Origin: Oleiagrimonas sp963747595
Lineage (GTDB): Bacteria; Pseudomonadota; Gammaproteobacteria; Xanthomonadales; Rhodanobacteraceae
Direction of reading: 5' to 3'
Assembly (NCBI GenBank): GCA_963747595.1
Contig: CAVVFO010000002.1
Location: 930,001 to 994,000 of the forward strand
Length of the DNA: 64,000 nucleotides
Shown: one piece after another, positions 54,369 through 64,000 of the stretch
How positions within the stretch are numbered: the first letter of the stretch is position 1
Layout of the letters: every line of letters starts with the position of its first letter
The notes under the pieces: model-generated
Databases searched by the model: none
Seen by the model: the letters and a program-made list of their open reading frames with translations, nothing else
Told to the model about the DNA's origin: nothing
Made by a program: the position numbers and the translations under genes

Positions 54369-54641
54369 TCACTTGGCCCTTCTGTTGCCGGTGTGGCCCT
54401 TGAAGGTGCGCGTCACCGCGAACTCGCCGAGCTTGTGCCCGACCATGTTCTCGTTGATCAGCACCGGAACGTGCTGGCGACCGTTATGGATGGCAATGGT
54501 GAGCCCAACCATTTCCGGCAGGATCATCGAGCGACGCGACCAGGTCTTGATCGGCCGCTTGTTGTTCACCGCCGATGCGGCTTCGACCTTCTTCAGAAGG
54601 TGCAGGTCGACGAACGGACCTTTTTTCAATGAACGTGGCAT
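54369..54641 (-). CDS. rpsS: 30S ribosomal protein S19
   Basis: 90 aa. It begins MPRSLKKGPFVDLHLLKKVE and carries NGRQHVPVLINENMVGHKLG. GGGAGA precedes ATG 54641; upstream in-frame sequence belongs to rplB in another frame. Confidence 0.98.
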   Translation of the reverse strand: MPRSLKKGPFVDLHLLKKVEAASAVNNKRPIKTWSRRSMILPEMVGLTIAIHNGRQHVPVLINENMVGHKLGEFAVTRTFKGHTGNRRAK

Positions 54642-54652
54642 GGTCGTCTCCC

Positions 54653-55480
54653 TTACTTTTTGCTGCGACGGCGCACGATGAACTGATCCGTGCGCTTGTT
54701 GTTGCGGGTCTTGTAACCCTTGGTCGGTGTACCCCACGGACTGACCGGATGACGGCCACCGGAGGTACGGCCTTCACCGCCGCCGTGCGGATGGTCGACC
54801 GGGTTCATGGCCACACCGCGCACCGTCGGGCGAATGCCGATCCAGCGCTTCGCACCGGCCTTGCCGAGTTTGCGCAGGCTGTGCTCGCTGTTGCCCACCT
54901 CGCCGATCGTGGCGTGGCACTCGGCGGGCACCCGGCGCATTTCGCCGGAACGCAGACGCAAGGTGGCATAACCCGTTTCGCGCGCCACCAGCTGAGCCGA
55001 AGCACCGGCGCTGCGTGCCATCTGCGCGCCCTTGCCTGGCTTGAGTTCGATGCAATGCACCGTCGAACCCACCGGGATATTGCGCAATGGCAGGCAGTTG
55101 CCGGTCTTGATGGGGGCATCCCGCCCTGCAACGACACGGTCGTCCACCTTCAGGCCCTTGGGCGCAATGATATAGCGCCGCTCGCCATCGGCATAGCATA
55201 CCAAGGCGATGTGCGCGGTCCGGTTGGGATCGTATTCCAAGCGTTCGACGCGAGCGGCAATGCCGATCTTGTCGCGCTTGAAGTCGATCATGCGATATTG
55301 CTGCTTGTGGCCACCACCGCGATGACGCGTGGTTATGCGTCCATGATGGTTGCGACCACCCGACCGGGACTGCGACTCGGTCAGCGCCGCGTACGGCGCG
55401 CCCTTGTGCAGGCCTTCGCTCTGTACGCGCACCGTGGAACGGCGCCCTGGCGAAGTCGGCTTGAGTTTAATGAGTGCCAT
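54653..55480 (-). CDS. rplB: 50S ribosomal protein L2
   Basis: 275 aa core peptidyl-transferase-region protein. The family signature GVAMNPVDHPHGGGEGRTSG contains the conserved histidine near the active site. It follows rplW after 18 bases. Confidence 0.98.
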   Translation of the reverse strand: MALIKLKPTSPGRRSTVRVQSEGLHKGAPYAALTESQSRSGGRNHHGRITTRHRGGGHKQQYRMIDFKRDKIGIAARVERLEYDPNRTAHIALVCYADGERRYIIAPKGLKVDDRVVAGRDAPIKTGNCLPLRNIPVGSTVHCIELKPGKGAQMARSAGASAQLVARETGYATLRLRSGEMRRVPAECHATIGEVGNSEHSLRKLGKAGAKRWIGIRPTVRGVAMNPVDHPHGGGEGRTSGGRHPVSPWGTPTKGYKTRNNKRTDQFIVRRRSKK

Positions 55481-55498
55481 CGGAATTCAACTCCTGGA

Positions 55499-55792
55499 TC
55501 AGGCCCGGGCCATCACGTCGATGGATTGACCTTCGACGAGACGGACGTAAGCCTTGCGCTTGCCCTGGCGCACGCCCTGACGAAAACGGAACGACTTCGT
55601 CTTGCTCTTGCCATTGACGATGTTGACGTTCAACACCTTGACGTCGAACATTTCTTCGACCGCTGCCTTGACGTCGACTTTCGTGGCTTCACGCGCCACG
55701 ACGAAAACGTACTGGTTGGTTTCCGCCAGACGCGCCGACTTCTCGGAAATGTGCGGCGCGTGCAGCGTACTTAGAATGCGTTCATTGCTCAT
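55499..55792 (-). CDS. rplW: 50S ribosomal protein L23
   Basis: 97 aa docking site for trigger factor and SRP at the tunnel exit. It begins MSNERILSTLHAPHISEKSA and ends in the KSFRFRQGVRQGKRKAYVRL loop region. ATG 55792 overlaps the rplD stop by four bases. A GTG three codons earlier is unlikely. Confidence 0.96.
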   Translation of the reverse strand: MSNERILSTLHAPHISEKSARLAETNQYVFVVAREATKVDVKAAVEEMFDVKVLNVNIVNGKSKTKSFRFRQGVRQGKRKAYVRLVEGQSIDVMARA

Positions 55793-56391
55793 GCCAGCCA
55801 CTCCTCGATCTTCTTGACCGACTCCACGGTCAGAACGACGTGATCCGCCCCGACCAGGCTGACCGGATTCAAGGCCGCGGCGTCCACGACATTGACATAC
55901 GGAATGTTGCGCGCTGCCAAGTACACGGTTTCACTGGCATCCTCGGATACCAGCAACACACGGCCGCTCACATCCAGCTCCGCCAGTTTCCTGACCATGT
56001 CGCTGGTTTTCGGCGTATCGATGCCGAAGGACTCGATCACGCGCAGACGATCCTTGCGATTGAGCTCGGCAAGGATTGAGCGCAACGCACCGCGATACAT
56101 CTTGCGGTTCACCTTCTGCTCGAAGCTGCGCGGCTTGGCCGCGAAGGTCACGCCACCACCGATGAAGATCGGTGCGGTCAATGCCCCGTGGCGTGCGCCA
56201 CCACCTTTCTGCCGCTTGGACTTCTTGGTGGTCCCGCTGACCTCGGAACGTGTCTTCTGTGCCTTGGTGCCGGCACGCCCGGCGGCCTGATAGGCCACCA
56301 CCACCTGATGAATCAGGTGCTCACGAAATTTCTCGCCAAACACCACGTCGGAGACCTGGAGCGGCTTGGCGTTGATGACATTCAGTTCCAT
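55789..56391 (-). CDS. rplD: 50S ribosomal protein L4
   Basis: 200 aa. In E. coli L4 represses its own S10 operon. The tunnel-lining loop has SEVSGTTKKSKRQKGGGARH, matching the family's GTGxARxG-type region. Downstream overlap with rplW couples translation. Confidence 0.97.
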   Translation of the reverse strand: MELNVINAKPLQVSDVVFGEKFREHLIHQVVVAYQAAGRAGTKAQKTRSEVSGTTKKSKRQKGGGARHGALTAPIFIGGGVTFAAKPRSFEQKVNRKMYRGALRSILAELNRKDRLRVIESFGIDTPKTSDMVRKLAELDVSGRVLLVSEDASETVYLAARNIPYVNVVDAAALNPVSLVGADHVVLTVESVKKIEEWLA

Positions 56392-56403
56392 GCCGATTCT
56401 CCT

Positions 56404-57045
56404 TTAGCCCTTGGCCGCCGCGCGGATGATGACGTTGCCGCCGGTTGCACCCGGCACCGCGCCCTTGACCGCAATCAGGTGACGCTCGGCGTCCACCTTC
56501 ACGATTTCCAGATTCTGCGCCGTGCGCTTGACCGCGCCCATGTGGCCGGACATCTTCTTGCCCGGAAACACGCGGCCCGGCGTCTGGTTCTGACCGATGG
56601 AACCCGGTGCACGATGCGACAGCGAGTTGCCGTGCGTGTTGTCCTGCCCGCGGAAGTGATGCCGCTTGATGGCGCCGGCAAAGCCCTTGCCCTTGCTGAC
56701 ACCTGCGATATCAACGATGTGACCGACCTCGAACACGTCAGCGACGTTGATCTCGGTGCCCACGCCGTACTTGCCGGCATCGTCCGCGCTGACACGGAAC
56801 TCCCACAAGCCACGGCCCGGCTCGACCTTGGCCTTGGCGTAATGCCCCTTGAGCGGCTTGCTCAACAGGGAGGCACGACGCACACCCATGGTCACCTGCA
56901 CGGCGGTGTAGCCGTCATTGTCTTCGGTCTTCACCTGCGCCACGCGGTTCGGCGTCGCCTCGATCAGCGTCACCGGCACCGAGTGCCCGTCTTCTGTGAA
57001 GATCCGGCTCATGCCGCATTTGCGGCCAACCAGTCCGATACTCAT
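56404..57045 (-). CDS. rplC: 50S ribosomal protein L3
   Basis: 213 aa. It begins MSIGLVGRKCGMSRIFTEDG and contains GNSLSHRAPGSIGQNQTPGR, which holds the glutamine methylated by PrmB in E. coli (prmB is also in this window). It is 12 bases before rplD. Confidence 0.98.
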   Translation of the reverse strand: MSIGLVGRKCGMSRIFTEDGHSVPVTLIEATPNRVAQVKTEDNDGYTAVQVTMGVRRASLLSKPLKGHYAKAKVEPGRGLWEFRVSADDAGKYGVGTEINVADVFEVGHIVDIAGVSKGKGFAGAIKRHHFRGQDNTHGNSLSHRAPGSIGQNQTPGRVFPGKKMSGHMGAVKRTAQNLEIVKVDAERHLIAVKGAVPGATGGNVIIRAAAKG

Positions 57046-57067
57046 CTTCGTATCCTAATCCTGTCGC

Positions 57068-57379
57068 TCAACCGAGCTTGATCTGAACGTCTACGCCAGC
57101 GGCGAGATCGAGCTTCATGAGCGCGTCCACGGTCTTGTCGTTCGGGTCGACGATATCGAGCACGCGCTTGTGTGTGCGGGTCTCGTACTGATCGCGCGCA
57201 TCCTTGTCGACGTGCGGTGACGTCAGAATGGTGTAGCGCTCGATCTTGGTCGGCAGCGGAATCGGGCCCAGCACCGTGGCTCCGGTACGCTTGGCCGTTT
57301 CGACAATTTCGCTGGCAGACCGATCAATCAGTCGATGATCGAACGCTTTCAGCCGAATGCGAATCTTCTGGTTCGCCAT
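57068..57379 (-). CDS. rpsJ: 30S ribosomal protein S10
   Basis: 103 aa. It doubles as NusE in antitermination. Diagnostic stretches are RIRLKAFDHRLIDRSASEIV and PLPTKIERYTILTSPHVDKD. First gene of the S10 operon; the 142-base spacer upstream holds a 12-base hairpin. Confidence 0.98.
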   Translation of the reverse strand: MANQKIRIRLKAFDHRLIDRSASEIVETAKRTGATVLGPIPLPTKIERYTILTSPHVDKDARDQYETRTHKRVLDIVDPNDKTVDALMKLDLAAGVDVQIKLG

Positions 57380-57487
57380 AACCGTGTCCTGTTATCAAAA
57401 AGAACGTTGTTTTTATATGCAAGGCAACTTCTCGCTGCCCTTCGAACCCCGGCGGCATCCGGCCAAAGCCGGACCCACCAGGGGGAG

Positions 57488-57515
57488 CCATTGCTGCGGC
57501 TCGCCGCAGCAATGG
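57488..57515 (-). terminator. 12-base perfect hairpin in the tuf-rpsJ spacer
   Basis: CCATTGCTGCGG pairs exactly with CCGCAGCAATGG around CTCG, starting six bases past the tuf stop. No U-run follows, so it may be a processing or partial termination site that separates str from S10 transcripts. Confidence 0.55.
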
Positions 57516-57521
57516 CGGACC

Positions 57522-58712
<1,191 letters not shown>

Positions 58713-58779
58713 GACTTAAAACCTCAAAAGAACGTAGAACTGGTTCTTGAAAACCGGAAACCTGAAACGGGCCGCCCGA

Positions 58780-60870
<2,091 letters not shown>

Positions 60871-60985
60871 AGTTGATTCCAGCGGGGAGCCCTCCCCGAC
60901 GTTCAGACAGCCATCCGGGCCGCGTTTTTAATTGAAATGTCCACCGAAACCGGCGGCCTTGTTCTCGCCATCCGAAAAGACGGCC

Positions 60986-61453
60986 TTACCACCTGTAATG
61001 CGAGAACGCCTTGTTGGCTTCCGCCATGCGGTGAGTTTCTTCACGCTTCTTCACTGCGCCACCACGTGACTCCGATGCCTCCAGCAGTTCTGCAGCCAGC
61101 TTGCGCGGCATCGATGTCTCGCTGCGCTTGCGCGCGGCATCGATAACCCAACGCATGCCCAGCGCGGTACGGCGACTCGGGCGGACTTCAACGGGGACCT
61201 GGTAGGTCGCACCGCCGACGCGGCGGGATTTGACCTCGACCACGGGCGCCACGTTGCCCAGCGCCTTCTCGACCAGGACCACCGGCTCCGCGTTCTTCTC
61301 GCCGATATGATCCAGCGCACCGTAGACAATGCTCTCGGCGACGGACTTCTTGCCGCTCTTCATCACCATGTTGATGAAGCGCGCGATTAACTCGCTGTTG
61401 TGCTTCGGATCCGGGAGGATCACGCGAGCGGGATGTGAACCTTTACGCGACAT
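60986..61453 (-). CDS. rpsG: 30S ribosomal protein S7
   Basis: 155 aa head-assembly protein; in E. coli it represses the str operon by binding the rpsL-rpsG spacer. It has ARFINMVMKSGKKSVAESIV and KSRRVGGATYQVPVEVRPSR. The 193-base spacer upstream is long and structured. Confidence 0.98.
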   Translation of the reverse strand: MSRKGSHPARVILPDPKHNSELIARFINMVMKSGKKSVAESIVYGALDHIGEKNAEPVVLVEKALGNVAPVVEVKSRRVGGATYQVPVEVRPSRRTALGMRWVIDAARKRSETSMPRKLAAELLEASESRGGAVKKREETHRMAEANKAFSHYRW

Positions 61454-61646
61454 GTTTGTTTATCCTTGGGGAAAGCGGGAAAGCCGCTCGCGCTGCTCGC
61501 TTGAAGTCGCTCGCTGCGCTCGCCGTGACTGGCTGAAGGAAAGTCGCGTAATAGCGCCTTGCCTCGTGCCGTGCTCTTCCTCTTTACTCTTAACAGGCGA
61601 CACGGTCGCCGACTTCACTCGTTACCGACGGCACCAGCCGCCTGCC
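61454..61646 (-). promoter_or_regulatory. rpsL-rpsG spacer with hairpins
   Basis: 193 bases without a gene. Inverted repeats GGCGAC-ACG-GTCGCC (61596-61610) and AGCGG-GAAAG-CCGCT (61474-61488) are visible. In E. coli S7 regulates translation here; whether the fold is conserved cannot be told by eye. Confidence 0.4.
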
Positions 61647-62021
61647 TCAGCCCTTGGGCTTCTTGGCACCGTACTTGGAGCGCGACTGGCGGCGCTTGGT
61701 CACACCGGCGCAATCCAGACTACCGCGCACCGTGTGATAGCGCACGCCGGGCAGATCCTTGACACGGCCGCCGCGAATCAGCACGACCGAATGCTCCTGC
61801 AGGTTGTGGCCTTCGCCACCGATGTAGCTGATGACCTCGTAACCGTTGGTCAGGCGCACTTTCGCCACCTTGCGCAACGCCGAGTTCGGCTTTTTCGGAG
61901 TGGTGGTGTAAACGCGCGTGCAGACGCCGCGACGCTGCGGACTTGCCTGCAGGGCCGGCGAAGTGCTCTTGTAGCTCTTCGGACGGCGGGATTTGCGCAC
62001 CAGTTGGTTGGTCGTCGCCAT
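61647..62021 (-). CDS. rpsL: 30S ribosomal protein S12
   Basis: 124 aa decoding-site protein. It has TTTPKKPNSALRKVAKVRLT and GGRVKDLPGVRYHTVRGSLD, with wild-type lysines at the streptomycin-resistance positions (about 43 and 88). The Asp in the second block is the RimO target; rimO is present at 13-14 kb. ATG 62021 starts MATTNQLVRKSRRPKSYKS. Confidence 0.98.
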   Translation of the reverse strand: MATTNQLVRKSRRPKSYKSTSPALQASPQRRGVCTRVYTTTPKKPNSALRKVAKVRLTNGYEVISYIGGEGHNLQEHSVVLIRGGRVKDLPGVRYHTVRGSLDCAGVTKRRQSRSKYGAKKPKG

Positions 62022-62141
62022 GGATACTGATCCTAAGAAACACAAAGGCAGACCGGTAAATCCGGCCTGCCAAGAAGCGGAAATGTAACACGCCCTGCAG
62101 GCTTCATGCAAGCAGGAGCTGCCATCCGTGAGCTCGAACAC

Positions 62142-62161
62142 GAGGCGCTTCCCTGCGCCTC
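62142..62161. repeat. Small hairpin in the rpoC-rpsL spacer
   Basis: GAGGCGC pairs with GCGCCTC around six bases, followed on the plus strand by TTTT. In the direction of transcription (leftward) the T-run precedes it, so it is unlikely to be the rpoBC terminator; it may be a processing site. The 171-base spacer (62022-62192) has no gene. Confidence 0.35.
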
Positions 62162-62192
62162 TTTTCGTATGTGGTCGCTACGATCAGCCGGC

Positions 62193-64000
62193 TTACTTGC
62201 TGTCGTCGCCGTTTTCTGCAGCTGCACCCACGAATGCCGAAGCATCATCGGAGGCAGTAGAGCCGGAACCAAGCGCCTCTATCTCCGAAGCGGTCAATCC
62301 GTCATGGCGCTGACGCTGAGCGTGGTACGCCAAACCGGTTCCAGCCGGGATAAGCCGACCGACTATAACGTTTTCCTTCAAGCCGCGCAAGGTGTCGCGT
62401 GTCCCCTTGACGGCTGCACCGGTGAGCACCCGCGTGGTCTCCTGGAACGAGGCCGCCGAAATGAACGACTCCGTCGCCAGGGAGGCCTTGGTGATACCCA
62501 GCAGCACCGACTGGAACTCCGTCGGCCGCTCGTCGCGCTTGACCATCGCCGCATTCTCTTCGACCAGCCGCATGCGCTCGACCTGCTCACCACGCAGATA
62601 GTTGCTCTCGCCCGCGTCGGTGATCTCCACCTTGCGCAGCATCTGACGGATGATTGCCTCGATGTGCTTGTCGTTGATCTTCACGCCCTGCAAGCGATAG
62701 ACATCCTGGATTTCCTTGACCAGGTACGACGCCAGCGGCTCCACGCCCAGCAGGCGCAGGATGTCGTGCGGATTGGGTTCGCCGTCGACCACGGTTTCGC
62801 CCTTCTCCACGTGCTCGCCCTCGAAGACGATGACGTGGCGCCACTTCGGAATCAGCTCCTCGTGGTCGTTGCCCGCGGCATCCTTGATGACCAGACGCTG
62901 CTTGCCCTTGGTGTCCTTGCCGAAGCTGACCACACCGGATTTCTCGGCCAGGATGGCCGGTTCCTTGGGCTTGCGCGCCTCGAACAGATCGGCCACGCGA
63001 GGCAGACCACCGGTGATGTCGCGGGTCTTGGACGACTCCTGCGGGATACGCGCGACCACGTCGCCCACACCCACTTCGGATCCGTTCTGGATCGACACGA
63101 TGGCGCCGGCCGGCAGGAAGTACTGTGCCGGCAGATCGGTCCCGGGCAGGCTGATGTCCTTGCCCTTCTTGTCCTCCAGACGCACCATCGGCCGCAGATC
63201 CTTGGCCGCTGTGCCGCGACGTTTGGGATCAGTGACCACGGCACTTTCCAGACCGGTCAGTTCGTCGGTCTGGCTCTGCACGGTGACGCCATCGATGAAG
63301 TCGATGAAGCGCACCTTGCCGGCCACCTCGGAGACGATCGGATGGGTATGCGGGTCCCAGTTGGCCACCGTCTGGCCGGACTTCACGGCCGCGCCGTCTT
63401 CCACCGCGATGCTGGCACCGTACGGAATCTTGTACCGCTCGCGTTCGCGGCCGTGCGTATCCAGCACGCTGACCTCGCCCGAGCGCGACACGGCGACGAA
63501 ATGTCCCTGATTGTGGCGTACGGTCTTGAGGTTGGTGAACTTCAGCGTGCCGGTGGTCTTCACCGTGACGTTGTCGATGGCCGCCGCACGCGATGCGGCG
63601 CCGCCGATATGGAACGTCCGCATGGTCAGCTGGGTACCCGGCTCACCGATGGACTGGGCCGCGATGACACCCACCGACTCGCCGATGTTGACCAGGTGAC
63701 CGCGCGCCAGGTCACGCCCGTAGCACATGCCGCACACGCCGTGCGCTGCCTGACAGGTGATCGGCGAACGTACCTGCACGTTCTGCACGCCGGCCTCGTC
63801 CAGGGCCGCCACCAGATGCTCATCCAGCAGCGTGCCGCGGGTGACGATGGGCTCGTCGCTGTCGCCCGGTGCATAGACATCGTCGGCGACGACCCGGCCC
63901 AGGACGCGTTCACGCAACGGCTCGACCACGTCGCCGCCTTCAACGATGGCGGTCATGGTCAGGCCCGCATTGGTCCCGCAATCCTCGGTGGTGACAACCA
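62193..64000 (-). CDS. rpoC: RNA polymerase beta-prime subunit, C-terminal part (cut by right edge)
   Basis: About 602 codons of RpoC, from a point equal to about E. coli residue 810 to the end. The frame stays open to the right edge. The second zinc site is seen as TEDCGT (near the edge) and CQAAHGVCGMCYGRDLARGH. The bridge-helix/trigger-loop region begins downstream with SIGEPGTQLTMRTFHIGGAA. The C-terminus reads SFISAASFQETTRVLTGAAV and ends in an acidic tail with ENGDDSK. It starts the run into the str operon. Confidence 0.97.
   Translation of the reverse strand, partial: VVTTEDCGTNAGLTMTAIVEGGDVVEPLRERVLGRVVADDVYAPGDSDEPIVTRGTLLDEHLVAALDEAGVQNVQVRSPITCQAAHGVCGMCYGRDLARGHLVNIGESVGVIAAQSIGEPGTQLTMRTFHIGGAASRAAAIDNVTVKTTGTLKFTNLKTVRHNQGHFVAVSRSGEVSVLDTHGRERERYKIPYGASIAVEDGAAVKSGQTVANWDPHTHPIVSEVAGKVRFIDFIDGVTVQSQTDELTGLESAVVTDPKRRGTAAKDLRPMVRLEDKKGKDISLPGTDLPAQYFLPAGAIVSIQNGSEVGVGDVVARIPQESSKTRDITGGLPRVADLFEARKPKEPAILAEKSGVVSFGKDTKGKQRLVIKDAAGNDHEELIPKWRHVIVFEGEHVEKGETVVDGEPNPHDILRLLGVEPLASYLVKEIQDVYRLQGVKINDKHIEAIIRQMLRKVEITDAGESNYLRGEQVERMRLVEENAAMVKRDERPTEFQSVLLGITKASLATESFISAASFQETTRVLTGAAVKGTRDTLRGLKENVIVGRLIPAGTGLAYHAQRQRHDGLTASEIEALGSGSTASDDASAFVGAAAENGDDSK

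Overview
The window is chromosomal DNA of a GC-rich gammaproteobacterium, most likely of the order Xanthomonadales (Rhodanobacteraceae/Xanthomonadaceae-like). This is inferred from gene content and order: adjacent prmB-aroC-asd, a class II DAHP synthase, an rnfB gene directly upstream of nth with no other Rnf genes, mrp near metG, and an unbroken rpoC-str-S10-spc-alpha ribosomal supercluster. Species cannot be named from the sequence alone. I see no prophage, IS element, CRISPR array, rRNA or tRNA gene. Most of the window is core housekeeping DNA with small accessory patches.

Layout. 1-2.6 kb: amino-acid and translation genes read leftwards (asd cut by the left edge, aroC, prmB). 2.7-7.2 kb: the most accessory-looking patch, with a secreted SGNH hydrolase, a SLOG/SLATT-like membrane protein, an acetate (SatP/YaaH) transporter, a possible 31-codon membrane peptide gene and a 5'-truncated remnant of a fibronectin-III-like repeat protein. 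7.2-18.5 kb: psd, a MltD-like lytic transglycosylase, an unknown membrane/repeat protein overlapping greB, rimO, a dienelactone hydrolase, dcd, mrp and several small exported unknowns. 18.6-27 kb: metG, a ClpP-like protease, rnfB-nth, a periplasmic peroxiredoxin, mdh, an aminotransferase and a cyclophilin. Two copies of one palindromic repeat family lie here. 27-43.2 kb: a Fsr-like MFS transporter, a sedolisin (kumamolisin-like) peptidase, typA, a TMEM175-like channel, a DUF5996 protein, an FMN reductase, an overlapping PP-loop ATPase/uracil-DNA-glycosylase pair, two multihaem c-type cytochromes, an exported amidase, class II DAHP synthase and dsbB.

43.3-64 kb, all leftward: the ribosomal supercluster, transcribed rpoC (cut by the right edge), rpsL, rpsG, fusA, tuf, rpsJ, rplC, rplD, rplW, rplB, rpsS, rplV, rpsC, rplP, rpmC, rpsQ, rplN, rplX, rplE, rpsN, rpsH, rplF, rplR, rpsE, rpmD, rplO, secY, rpsM, rpsK, rpsD, rpoA, rplQ, ending in a strong terminator. 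rpmJ (L36), which follows secY in many gammaproteobacteria, is absent. Several spacers in the cluster are unusually long and contain hairpins.

No unmistakable new system is present. The best leads are the SLOG/SLATT-like protein, the translationally coupled PP-loop ATPase/UDG pair, the C10 tract inside the start of rnfB, the dispersed palindromic repeat, the small ORF upstream of the acetate transporter, and apparently leaderless promoters at psd and the PP-loop gene.
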